Positions 1 to 13,800 of a stretch of DNA of 64,000 nucleotides are shown piece after piece (positions within the stretch are counted from its first letter, which is position 1; each line of letters starts with the position of its first letter). Under the pieces are notes generated by a model. The model saw only the letters and a program-made list of their open reading frames with translations, was not told where the DNA came from and did not search any database. This DNA is from Siniperca chuatsi (Eukaryota > Chordata > Actinopteri > Centrarchiformes > Sinipercidae): positions 25,453,455-25,517,454 of the forward strand of contig NC_058051.1 in the NCBI RefSeq assembly GCF_020085105.1, read 5' to 3'. Position numbers and translations under genes: made by a program.

Positions 1-3000
1 GTTCTCATCTGGCCTTAAACCATACCAACCCTTATTCCCTTTATCCACACGAACCTGCATGATGCTGCTTAGTCACCCGTCACTTCAAGTCTCCATCGCT
101 ACATAGATGTCTCCTGAAGTTGTTAGACATCCAACTCTTCCAGCCTCAACAAATTCTTGCTTATCTCCTCCTCTTTGTGTCAAGTTTGTCCACTTTCTGT
201 CTACCTCCACTTAAGGGATTCTTGTATTGCAGAAGGAACCCACCATTGCTCTTGCTCCATGGCAGTTACAAGCTGTATTTATGTAAACAAAACAGTAAAT
301 CATTGCAACATCATCACCAATTGTAGAGAGTCGACTATTATTTTAAATGAAAAACACAGTGACACTGAACAAAACACCCTTTTTATTTTATTTTTCATGA
401 AAGGCACAGACTTTTGCTCTTAACAAGGGGTCAAGTCTTATAGTTCACTCAGTGGATCAGCTGATTATACTGTGTTAAGAAAGTGTATTCTTTGCCTTTA
501 CCAGTTTTTTCAAATTGAAGTTTTAATATATTGTTTGACATATAGAACTTGGTGCAAAATGACAAATAATTTAATCCTTTTTAATTTATCCATCAATGGT
601 TATATGCACATTTTTACTGTTTTAAATTTGGGATAAAATTAAATGTGCCATGTTTGACGTTGAGTGTTGTCACTGTGTTGCGACAGTGTCAATGAAGTGC
701 AACATTTTGCAAAGGGAAACGTGTTTTTTTTTTTTTTTTTTCATTAGTTAGCTGTGCCCTCAATTGACTTTGAGTTTTGGGAAATGTATCTTTAGCTTTG
801 TTGTTGTGCTGTGAGAAATGTGTTTTTGGACATTGAGACTTGGCCTGCCAATTTTATTAATGCCTTATTTTACAGCCCAGCATTAGCATCTATCACAAGA
901 TTAACAGAGGTGGGGGAATCTAACTTTGCACAAACAAGCACTTGAATGAATCCATGGACAGGCTGGAGAGTACTGTGAAATACTGTAACTGGGATTACAA
1001 CAAAAATGGCATATAGGATAACTACAACTTTTATATTTGATAAATACATAGTCTGATTTTATAGACAGTAATAGTAATCTGAATAGGTCACAGTTATAGT
1101 AATCCAATTGATTATTTAAGTGATAACAATACATTTTTACAGATTATGTCAAAGTTTTCCTACTCTGCTTTTTTTATTTTATGGTCCATCTTCTGGAGGT
1201 CTGGAGGCTGATACTCCTCTGTCATGTATATTGTGAGTATAAAATATACTGGTGGGCTGTAGAATAAATCATTTATCATTGTCAATGGGTTTCATCCTTA
1301 TTTTTCTGGATGTTTTAGCTTTTATTTATATACATTTTGATGCATGGGTGTAACTAACAAAGAGGCAAATATAGTTACATTTCAATTACATTTCTAGTGT
1401 TTACGTGTTGCATCGTTAGGGCATGACTACATTTAGTTGGAATTTATATTTCACATCGAAGTAGCCCATGGCTTTATTCCATGTTAAAGGGCTCATCCAG
1501 TTAATTGATTGATCACTTTTAGAGGTGGCTGATGTGTTCAAGATGCCAAAGGTCAATGGAAGAAGTCAGTGTGACGTTCCTCATAATAGGCAGTTCATTA
1601 TGTCCAAATGCCCCAAGTCTCATACTCGAATAAAGCTCGAGTATTTTTAAAGCTGGATTTTGGCTTTGAAGTTGATGTGGTTTATTTTCTCCGTCGGTAA
1701 GGTGATTGGAAATAAAGTGATAGTTAATCGTCAATGCATAAAGAATGTTAATCAAAATGGGTCTGTGAATCACTCATAAAAAAAACATTAAACTGACTTA
1801 TTTAAAGATTGTTAAATGCCACTCTTTTGAGTGTTATATCCTTAGGAAATAACATAGATTAAGTATTTTATACCATATTAGAATTTTATTTAGGCATGGT
1901 GTTCATGTTGTCAGTAATGTTGCATCATGTAAGAATGCACCTTCACCCCAAGTTTTTTTGTTTCACCTGAGATGTTTTATTTTCAGTATTTTGTGTACAT
2001 ATTTAATTTCGTGCCGAGTTTTATTATTGTACCAATGCCAATACTCAGTCAGAAACAATGAAAAATTTTAAAAGACAACAGTATAAACCTGAGAAGTATT
2101 ATATGACCATGTATGAATGACCCTTGGTCTAACAGTGTTAGCCTAGTATGGAGACTACTATTACCATCACTGACTGAAGAGTTGCTACAATAGAATATAT
2201 TGCCACATCATTTTTGCAGTTCATTGGTTGTGTTGCAAGCTAAAATGTATCTTTGTAAATACTGTGGGTGTATTTCAGAGCTTTATTTAAATAAAAAAAC
2301 AGGTGGAATTTATTTCTTTGTGTGCAGTTTTCAAGTCATTTGCAAATTGCTCAGAAGAGTCTGATTCCTTGTACATGTTTTCAGTGATTTGATTGCAAAC
2401 AATTTTCCCCCCCCAACAGCAAACTTTAAGGTTATAGTCAAATACATTTAGAGGACGCTTTGTCACCACAAATGCACACAGACAGGAGACAGTCAGTATG
2501 GGTACAGTGACGGAGGGTGGGAACAGTTCTCCAAAAGGCAGCTGACCGGCAAGAAACCAGAGTGGGGTGATGGTATGTGGGCCAGTTATTAATAACAGCA
2601 CGGAGGAGAGGTGGGTATCTTCTTTCTTGATCATGTCAATTGCATTTATTACTTAAGTCAGGCCTCATCAAACTTATCTGGTCACAGAGGGAGACACAGA
2701 ACTGAGTGACATTTAAATTTAAGCTCTGCAACCAGGGCCTTGGAAAGCAATGGTATTACCAGAAATACCAAGTCTCTGGGTATTGCAATCCAAAACTTCC
2801 ACAATTAAATTGTCTGATGCTGTATGTCAAAACAAAAGTGATTCAAGGTTTACGGAGTGAGAATTGGCTCATTAACAGAGCGTTTAATGGGTGTTTTTTC
2901 TAGGTTGTAATGTCATCCTCACATTACAGACATGACAGGAATTCTCATAAAAGCCAGAGAGGAAGAAATAATCCATCAACCGGGTGGACATGACGCTGAC

Positions 3001-3059
3001 CTCGCTCTTCAGTGGTTGTGTTTTACAAGCACTTTTCTATACCATTAACAAAATGAGAC
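1..3059 (+). other. Non-coding left flank, possibly the 3' UTR of an upstream plus-strand gene
   Basis: I find no convincing exon here. The stretch is AT-rich, with polyadenylation signals AATAAA on the plus strand at 1263-1268 and 2290-2295. The second is followed within 30 bases by a GT/T-rich stretch (about 2308-2335), as at a real cleavage site. One short frame open from the window edge stops at the TGA at 60-62, which could be the last codons of a gene, but nothing in it is recognisable. In human, COQ10A lies tail to tail with CS, so a plus-strand neighbour ending here would be expected. The identity is not supported by sequence. A T tract lies at 724-741. Confidence 0.25.
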
Positions 3060-4895
3060 CAAGAAAGTTAATAAAAACCTTTATTGTTTTTCATTTTTGT
3101 TAGGTTTTCCAATATTCGCTCTTCAAGCTTTTCTTGCCCGTATGACCCATCCAGCCCCATCCCCCAAGTGTTTCTCTGATGAATCCATCTGCAATGAATT
3201 CTCCCAGTTAGCATGTACGACCCTTTATGCTCCTCTACGATCAAAATAACCACGTCTCTTGAACAACTCACCACATAGAAGAACACTACAATAAAACACA
3301 AACATGCCTGATAAAGCCAGAAGATAGATATCAGCTTGTAGCAGAGCAGAGATTAAAACATCTGAGTGAACTACGGACTAACACGGCAACTGTAGTTTTG
3401 AAAAAGAAGACGTAATACCTTAACTACACAAAAATGGAGTGTTGACAAACCCACAACTTAAGAGCAAGCTTGAAACATTCAAGTGAAACACCTGAAAAAC
3501 AGCACCGGCTAAGCCCACAGAGCCAGGCAAGAAATCATGTATATACAAGATAGCTGCGTTTTTTTTCTCTTTTTGTTCGTTGTCAGAATTTCACAGTGAC
3601 CAGTGAGACTGGACACTACTACAATGTTGGTAAACTACGGTAATCATTGTGGTTATTACAAGCAAGTGATCGCACAGAGCTCATACATTCAAGCTATACA
3701 TATATATACCTATGTACACAAAGTATAAATAAAACCACAAAATGAGAACCCAAAGATATTCAACACCAAAAAAAATCAACACAATCAACCTGGGGGGGTT
3801 GGGGTTACTAATTAGGAAATCCAATCAAACAAGTGCTCATTTTGGAGTAGTTGATTTAAAGCGCTCTCTTCTGGGGATAAAGTAACAAAAAACACTCAAA
3901 TAAGACAGGACCTTAACAAATACAAAGCCCCCTTTATCCCACTTTTTATTCAAGCTTGCTCTTAAGGATTTACTACAGGCTGCCAATTACAACACCCTTT
4001 GCTCAAATCTTTATTATTACTGTACATTATTCTTGATTCTCTACCATTCAGAAGACCCTCTGAGCAGAGAGACCCATTAAAAATAGGAAAGCATGTTAAC
4101 GAAAAAGGGCAGAAGAAAATAATTTCTATATGGACCAGACAGTTATTTTGATCATAGAGCGAATACAGGTCATCATTAAAAAGAAAAAAAAAGAAAAAAA
4201 TCTACAAGTTGGGGAAAAAGGGGAGACCAAAGATTTAAAGGGGCAGTATCTTTTAACAAATTTTCATGTTTTTAATGCATATCTTGAACAGCTTGTTAAG
4301 TGTACTTGTGAGGACCTTTTTTCTAAACTGGAGTGTTCATAAATGGGAGTGAAACGCATGGATAGACTGGGTGGGATGACATCTGGCAACATCTTAATTG
4401 GGAAAAAGGTCTTTTGCTTGGGTTGAGTCAGGTATTTTACTTTAGATCTTTAAACAAATACAAAGTGTAATTCACTCCCACAATTCCCTTTGAATGCCAC
4501 TGCCTATTCATAGTTCAGACCCAGCGCCCAATGACAAACACGCAGGCACTGCACAGGGGAAAATCTTAGCGATGCTAGAAGACTTCTAACGGTACACTCA
4601 ACGGCTTACTATGGGTTACATGCATGTGTGTCTGTGTGTTAGTTGTCACCTCATGTTCCAAATATGGACACATGATGGGAAAACTTGCCAGTGGTTAACT
4701 AAAACACACTTTAACACTAATGGTGATTTAAAAGGCCCTTCTTTTGTGAAATGACATTAAAAGTGTACTGTCTCTTTGAATCCCATTGAATCCCTGGGGT
4801 TGGAAATGACAGAGGGTCAACTTCAGTCTGCCTTTTGATATTTCCACCTCCTCCCACCCTTCACACTAACCCCCCAGCTCCTTTCAGGTGGTTCT
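3060..4895 (-). other. cs: 3' UTR of cs
   Basis: About 1.8 kb follows the cs stop codon with no open frame of note. A minus-strand AATAAA (plus-strand TTTATT at 3080-3085) is the last good polyadenylation signal, so the transcript probably ends near 3060. A further minus-strand signal near 3945 could give a shorter transcript. The region is AT-rich with short A runs and has no recognisable repeat. The ends are inferred from the signals only. Confidence 0.55.
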
Positions 4896-7730
4896 TCAGC
4901 CTGACTTGGCTCCCACCAGTTTCATCAGTCCATCTGTGCTCATGGACTTGGGGCGCTCCAATGGGAAGCCCAGGGCTCTACTCCACACCAGCTGAGCCAG
5001 CACACCAAGGGCTCGGGATACACCAAACAGCACAGTGTAGTAATTCATCTCTGTCATTCCATAGTACTGCACAGACAGAGGGAAGAGACAGGCACGTCAG
5101 GGTCTGTATCTGCTACCATAGGATGACAAATGTGCGATTAAAAGCCACCACATGTGTCTTACCTGTAGCAGCACTCCACTGTGGGCGTCCACATTGGGCC
5201 AGGGGTTCTTGGCCTTACCCTGCTCCAGGAGCACGTTGGGAACAATCTTGTAAAGCTGGGCAACCATCTTGAACATGGGGTCGTTGGGCAGGTGCTTCAG
5301 GGCGAACTCACGCTGGCAGGTGTAACGTGGGTCAGTCTTCCTCAGGACAGCATGGCCATAGCCTGGCACAACCTACGAAGAGAGAGGACACATTTTCCTC
5401 TACTTTTGAACTGTGCCAAGATCTTGCTACTCCTACTACTTGTAATCGTTGCGTGGCATTTTTAGAACAGTTATTGAGTGTTAGTAAGAACAGACAGAAG
5501 TCTATGAAATTTGTTTTGAGTTTTAAATAGTGTAATCTCAGGCAGGGAGCCCTTGTGACTAAGGCCCAATCGCCTTTGGTTTTAAAAAATGCTTTATAAA
5601 CAATACCAGTATGGCAGATATGACCTCTGACATCTCCACCAGCTAAATGTGAGTGCGAAAACTAGTTCATAATGATGACTAGAATTGGTTGTAGAAGTGT
5701 GTCTATACCCTTCCAGACTTAAGTGTGTTCCAGATGTAATCCCTCATCCTCTCATCAGACACCTCTCCGCCCAACTCCTTCTGCAAGGCAGTCAGCCACA
5801 CCAGCACCTCCTGTGAGATGCAGAAGAAAATACACATTGATGAGTTATAACTGAATTTCAAACTGTGTGTACAGTCATTATACACAATTATCATTCATTT
5901 CAAATAACACAAAAGTACACGATTATGACAATTTCCCTTTAAATTGAGCTTCTGCTGTTTAACAGTACACAGCAGGGGAGTGTAGCAGAAACTAGTACAC
6001 CTGTTCACGCACGCACTCTCCTGATCTGAGAATTTTAAATGTCATCATTATGTTTGAAAGAAGCCCCAAGTCATTTTACTATAAAACTCTGGCAATATGT
6101 CAAAATCATCAGTATGTGAGCAAGCTAGGAATTAAATGAGAGCCAAAACTGTCATCTTGAACGCTTAATGGGAGTGGCTTGAGCGCTGTCAGACTGTAAA
6201 ATAGCTGAATCATACAACTGCAACTAATTAGCTGACAATTGATGGCAAAATGTAGTCAAGGTGGTACAGGGGACTTGCTGAAGCAAAGGTGAGCTTCCCC
6301 TAAACTCTGGCAAACAAGCTGTGGTCATTCAACAGTCACTCAACTCCAAAATAAGTTTTACAATTCAACACTAACGCAGCCTGTGTGAGAACTGAAAACT
6401 CTTCCTTTGTGTCACTATTTTCGTCCTCAGTGCTGTTCACCTGCCTGCTGACATGTGCCACAACAGTGAGAAGGCCAAAAAAAAACCCTCAATCATGAAA
6501 TTGTTCCAATAGGCATTTTTATCAGCAGACATTTTGACTTGTAAGAAAAGCGCAGGTGTTACTAATGACATTAACAATGGCTTTGTTCTGTTAAAGTGTC
6601 CCAGTTAGCCATGACAGTGTGACATGCACAATACCAGGACCATGTTAAAATGTGTTCTTTGAAAAAGGCCCACTGTCTTACACCAACATTTGAAGCCAGC
6701 AAAATTGCATCTTCCATATGTGAAAATGGAGTGAAAGTAATGATGTACAAACCTGATTGGCCAGGCCATGCAGAGGACCAGCCAGACCATTCATGGCAGC
6801 GCTGAAGGACAGGTAGGGGTCAGACAGGGCACTACCCACCAAGTGGCTGGTGTGGGCACTGACATTGCCTCCTTCATGGTCACTGTAACATTGCAAAAAA
6901 AATAAATAACTACAAACATGTCATCTCAGCAATTTTCAAAACAAAAGTGACATTACTAAAGCAGCCTGAAATTAAAATTTTGTCTGGAATTATACTGGCA
7001 TTCACTGCATTTCAATAATGTTTGTTGGACACTGCTATCCAATCACTGATGGAAACGGGAAGAGTGGCCATTCACCAACCCTCTGTGTCTGAACAGCATA
7101 TGTGTGCACTTCAATAGCACAATGTGCAGTTTAAATGTGAACTATATTCACCAGTGAGGACTTAGAACACTCTTGTGCCTTTATTCTGATAATGGGTCAC
7201 TCTGTTTGCACGTGTTCTGCTTGGTGCACAGTTTGATGCCTAAACAAACTACAGGTTGTAGTCAGGATAGCAGGACTGTTGTCAGTGTAGAAGTTGCAGC
7301 AAGCAAATGACTGCATTAGGGAGGATGCTCCTGTGAACTTTGACTGACTTGGCTAAACAATCAAGACCAATGTACCTTCATGTAAGGTGCCTAGAGTTAA
7401 TAATGCACATTGAACAATCTCACATTAAATGTTTAATGGTCTAAATCCAGATGGTTTTTACACATTAGGTCTGAGCTCATCTTTGGGGCTCTAGAGATGA
7501 AAGACAGTAAGGTTTCTTGAGTCACATTACACTCATTTTAGTATCACGTGTTATATAAGCCTAATATTGGACAATAATTTCAATTAAAAAGATTAGACAA
7601 AGTGTTCTGATCGGCCGATATTTGTTCTAAATAGATTGATCGGTGGTCTCTATAAAGACCGATCAGATGGTGGGCAATGTCGCCTAGGTATATTGACGGC
7701 CAGCGACCCATTTTAGCATTTTGCAGAGAA

Positions 7731-7824
<94 letters not shown>

Positions 7825-10800
7825 GTTATATGGTATTATACGTTACAAGATGCAGAGGATATTTTACAAGCTCTAAGTTGCTCCCAATAACCAAGCGTAA
7901 GCTGCTATGGTTTAAGTTGTGTCTCTAAGAGAGACAGTGGAATGTGTTGCACATGTTGCCCGCCAATAAATAAGCAGTTGTCAATTCATGATACTCTCAT
8001 CTCTTAATTTTTATACTTAATATACAATGTTGTTGGGAATAGTTAAATAAATAAAGCTACACAATAAATAGAAGGCTTCAAATAGATCCTGTGACTGGTA
8101 TCGGTAGATAGTGCATCCAGCAATCGTGACCGGCCCCAACAATCGTGATCGGAGCACCCTTACTTTTGTTCTTTTTCCTTGTGAAATTCTGGATATTATA
8201 TGCCGTTATCAATGTTTTAATATCTTAGGACCGTGTTAAAAATAAGTGTTCTCATTTCAACATGTTATCCCTTAGATTCTTTTTTATGTTAAAAATCATG
8301 AATAAAATCAATAGTGTCTTAGTCCTTGGGCACAGAAAAAGATCCACTGTTTGAAGCAGTATCCAATTCTTCCAGCACTTCATCTGAATTCTGCTTCAAG
8401 CTTGACATTTAATTTACATTAAAACTGCATGACTTTGATCAAAACAGAAGTGGAGCATACATCCTCAGAAAATATGAAGAAACCCATTTTAAAAATCAAA
8501 ACAAGTTTATAATCTTATACTTATGATTCAAGTTGTACCTGTGGATAGTGAGGTAGAGCCTCATTAGCTCAGTGAACTGGGCATCACTGTAGCCCAGCAT
8601 GTTGGTGAAGTTGTGGGACCAGTCCAGGTTGGAGTCGATGGCTCCGATACTGCTACCTTCGCGATACAGGTTGCGGTAGATCTTGGCAGCAATGCAGGGC
8701 AGCTTGGCAATCAAGTCCATGGAGTCTTCATAGACAAACTAAGGGAACCGATTTGAAAAGAGTACATGAAACCAGACCAAAAGACTACAGCCATGCTAGC
8801 AGCTCTGTGAGGTTGTAATGCTCATTACACAACAGAAAACAACATTTGGATTGATGTAAAAATGGATTCATCATCTTAATGGCAAACCATCTAATAGTCA
8901 AGATATTTCACTTTGGACAAACATTTCCATCCATAGTGCCAAGCCACCAGCCTGGTTTAAGATGAGATAGGTTTTCTGTTTGCAGATGTAAACTCACCTC
9001 CCAGTACTTGGACTTGTGGACACCCTCAGAGTAGGCCCGTGCAAAGCTGCTCTCGCTGTTCAGAGCTGTGATGGCAGCACTGAACTGAGACATGGGATGT
9101 AGGTTTGTGGGGAAGTTATCCAACATAGTGACAACGTGAGAGGGAAGTGCTGCTCTCTTTGCCCACTCTTTGGACACCCAGTTCACCTGGAGGAACAGGA
9201 CCACGCAATATAAGTGGTGTGACCTTAAATACTTGCTTTTCTGCTCTTTCTACAGCAGGTGACAAATTGTTGACAATGCATGCTACAGACACATGTACAC
9301 AGATTAAGTCGTAAGCATACCTTCCTTTCCAAATACTATGTACAACCACAGTGCCAAGGAAAGGCCTAAGTTGTTCATTTTACAAGTACAACAAACATTT
9401 TTTGATAGGGAGAAAAAAGATTGATCTAATTTATCCTCCTTAGATGACTTCTTTGAGTCAACAGACGCATTAAAATTCATAATATCAAAAAGCAAAGGGT
9501 GAAGAGGTGAAAGCTATTCTTTCAGTGAAAAGTTGCAGTCAGGCTGTCCTCATTTCACTCTTCAAGGAAATAGCTGGCAGCAATAAATGCCTATCTAAGG
9601 CACAGACTGCATCTTGTTTCCCAGTTATAAAAAAATCTCTAGTTTATACAAGACAGTTTTCTGGAGTCATACATAATTGACAGTCATAGCCAATACTTCT
9701 GCTGCCAAACATCTTGTGATCCTCATTCCCATGCTCATAACTAGGCAACAGTAACACATATTATCGAGTTCCTCTTTGAACTGATCAGAAGCAAATATTG
9801 GACCTTCATCTACTTTTATTATTCTGCAGGAATATTTAATTTCAAAAATGCTGTGTGGGGACATTCTGTACACATCTAACAAGCAGTCTCTGAGATACCA
9901 GCACTGACAGATGGATGGAGAGAATGAACAGCTGCACAGCCCTCCCTCATTATAACCCTATTGTACAATAATCTTTGCAGCTTCAGCGCTGCCACTCACC
10001 TGCTCCTCAGTAGGCACCTGTCCTGTGACCAGCAGCCAGAAGAGGCCCTCAGGCAGCGGCTCCTCACCTCCTGGAGCTTTAGGCAGCAACTTTTGACACT
10101 CTGGAATGCTGTAGCCCCGGAAACGGATGCCCTGTGTAACGATGGAGAGAGGGGGAAGGGACGCAAAAGTGAATATACATAAGTTATCCTGAAATGCACC
10201 ATCAAGCTGCCAACATGAGCTCTACCAATGAATTTGGATGATTCAATACCTCATTTCATGTGGTGAACTGCCAACAAGATATATTACAATAATGCTACTC
10301 TGCCACTGAAATTTATGAGCTTCAGTAAGAAAGCAATCAAGGTAAGTGCCTATGAGGCAGGCTAATATCCAAAAAAAATCTCCATTATAAAACCACTATA
10401 AGATTCAGAAAGCTTTGTGCCACTTTTGAGGCATACTGACCTCGTCAGGATCCAACACAGAGGTCTCATACACCAGACCCTTCATTCCCCTCATACCTCC
10501 ATAAACCTGTGGATGAAAAAACAACATAGAGAGACATTACATATTGAAAACGGTCTTGTTAACACTATATATACACACAGTTGTGTGTTTGCAGTAACAA
10601 CAGTCATGTAACACTGGACCTTTAAAGCCAAAATCTACTGATTGCTCTGACTGAAGCGCAACAATTGTCAATTTTGGTTACTAATGGCTGCCAAGTCTTT
10701 TACAAAAGACAGGAAGAAATAGCCTAAATTCTATTTAACTTTAAGTATGTAATACCATGCACTAGATACTACTAATAACACCCAATAAATTCTTCTAAAA

Positions 10801-13800
10801 TCCTCATGGCAACTAGTCAGAGGTTAGAGGTGTAGTGAGTGATAAACAGAAGAGGACGCAGTTGTTGCACTGTTGTGTGCGAGCGTATATGGGAACAGTG
10901 CGAGTTGGCAGTGTACAGTAGAGTTTTGAGTGACTCAGCTAAAATGTCTCTGTTGGCAGGAAGCAGTGCAGCTTCATATTGTGACCTCTGAGGAAGATGA
11001 CCCAACAGTGGTACCTGACACAGTAAATAAGGCTGGGCAGGCCTAGACAGATTAGGTGAAGCCAATATGTTACGTCTAATCTACATCATGGCAGATGGCT
11101 GAAATGCTCTTTCCTAAATGAATATAGAGGATCAGAAGAATCTGGCTTTGTTTCTCATTGGTTTGTGGTTCTCATTTTATTCTGACCCCTTGACACATGT
11201 AACAATCCTGTTTATTTTGTCCAACATCTCAAGAGTCACTCACCATGTCAACAGTAACCTGTCCTATGTTGGTTTTGCCATGCTGTTGTTTAAAGTTCTT
11301 GATCCTGGTCTGTTCTTTAGGGATAAGGTCTGCCAGAACATCCTTCAGATTCTGTAAAAACCAACATTCAAATCAGTCATGCCCATGATCAAATATCTAG
11401 TCTTAAAATAAAACACATTCCTCCAGTGTGAACTAATCAAACAGACCATGTAAACATTTCAGGACAAAATTGATCTGTAGCTAGTAGCTCCATAAAAGGT
11501 CAGCATGTTCTATTAATACTCAAGAGAACACAGAGCTAAAACCAGTGCCTTTTCCAAATGCTGCACACAGATTAGCACTTAAACTACAGAACAACAACAT
11601 GGTAACATTTTAAGCAAGCAGGCAACTTTGGAGTGAACAGAGTGTACTTACTGTTGTAGATATGCTGGCATTTCTGGCAGCCACAAGGAAGTAGGTGGCA
11701 TTCTGTGGAATAGACAAAGAAATAATAAGATTTTGAATATTAGTAGCACAACAATGCACCCAAATAAAAATGTAGAGGGCACAGCAGCATTTCTAGGCTG
11801 CTAAAGCGCCTTACATATGAACTGAGACAACCATACAGCAGCTCAAAATATTTTGGACATTAACAGACTTCCTATTAGCAAAAAGGTTTCGGACCACATC
11901 ATACATACAGAACTAAAGTTAATGTTGTGGATGGTCCTCCAGTTAACATCTATGAACTGAGTAAACCAAGACAGACTTTAAATCAATCATCCTTAAGTAG
12001 TTTATGAGTAGTCAGGAACTCAGAAACATCTACAGAACAATACATTGTCCTGTTCATCACATTTTAAATACAGGTTCTTTCTGACCATTTTACATTGAGC
12101 TGTGACTGCGACCGTGTACCCTGCAGTACTTGACTGGCGTTAACACCAGCAATTACTCAAGGATCAAAATTATTAATCCTTCCTTCCTTATATGGACAAG
12201 CACTTTATTTCTCCCCTCTGTATAGCCTCAATTCCTCTGGTCATCCTCTAACAAAGTGTTCAAAGATGAGGTGGCTGAGCAGATCACCACGAACTGCTGC
12301 AACAACTACCTATTGGTGAGGACTATTCCTAGATATTCCTCACCTGACGCACAGAGGATTACACTGCCAAAGAAATCTATTCACAAACTCAACTGTAACT
12401 GATTACCAATGATGTGAAAACAAGTCATACAAATATTGCTCCACTTCTATCAAACAGCACAGTGTGTGCCATAAAAAAACAAACAAAAAAAAACACACAC
12501 ATGCCACACAATCACCAGTCCACAATGTCAATATGTATGATTGATTTATGTGCTCATGTGGTTTCCAGTTTTCACTAATATTGATGCTGGTGTCAAACAA
12601 TCACAAACAGGATTTGTTAAGCCAGGGAATGTTTTTCTGTCATTCCTTAGGCAAAGCGACCCCAGATTCTTTTTGCTACAATATAAATATCTGCCATTGC
12701 AGGACACAGCGATAAATACAGTTATAAGCCTTACTATTTTATTCTTTCTGACTGAACTCTAGGTAAAGCATAAGCCTACCAATTCAGGGATCCCAGCTTA
12801 AAATCCAGGGTGAGTCAGCCTAACTAGTCACAACTTATTAAGAATTTCATGCTAGGTGATTAAAAATGTGATATTGTGAAATGTTGTCTGCTGCTTAACT
12901 CCATTTCAGGACATGCTTTTGTATTGTAATTGGAAGGCCTTGTAATGGACACCTAGTATTAACATGCTGCAATGTGACTCACCAAAAAATAAATTAAAAA
13001 AAAGGGGCATTTTTTAAAGCTGATTTTTGAATGATAAGTCTGGAAATATACAGGTGATTTTCATTGTTTCTCATTTAGCTTGGCATTCATGAAAGGTTGG
13101 CAGGTATTTGTCCAGATGAGCTATGTGATGGAAAAGAAAATAAATAAATACAAAAATCACATTACACTGAGAATTTAAAATTTCTCTATAATTAATGGTG
13201 CTTGGGTACTTAAGCCTTGGACTGTTGCTGGTTCTGGGACAAGACTAAGGGATGTAGGAGAGATTAAAAACTACTGGCCCTGGTTATGAAAGTGTTTGGA
13301 GGCTAGTAATCTTGTTTGAAGCTCAGTGACAGTAACGAGAGGTTGAGCCTGCTGCTGGTCACCACTGAAACAGGACTCTGTCAGCTTATTAAAATTATCA
13401 ATGGGAGAGGGAGGAGTCTGGGGGACAGCTGGCTCTGCTCCAAATGGGATCCCCTACCCGTAACCACAACTGGTGAGAGTGGATAAAGGACCGACAAGGC
13501 TCACCGAAACAAAAAATAGGATCTCGCGTCACCACACACACTCTACACAGCTGAGAGAGAGATTATGTAACAGATCAGGGTCTTAAATATAGAGCTCCAG
13601 TTTCACTCAGTCACTTCCTGCCTGGGAGAAAGGTTGGAGCAACTACATTGCACAGAAGGGTATAGAAGTCAACCCAGAGGATGTGATTAAAAGAAACACA
13701 CGAAAAAAATGTATTTAATAGGGGCCAAACGTTCTCTCAGGGTAAAGGAAACTAAACATACAACCTGGCTTGAGGAAGAAACTTTATTGATAGCAAACAC

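Noticed and set aside
4835-5272. 145-codon plus-strand frame
   Set aside because: Lies opposite the last two cs exons, which match citrate synthase exactly; it is a shadow.
7677-7928. Plus-strand frame encoding a long Arg-Glu run
   Set aside because: Pure translation of the AG microsatellite.
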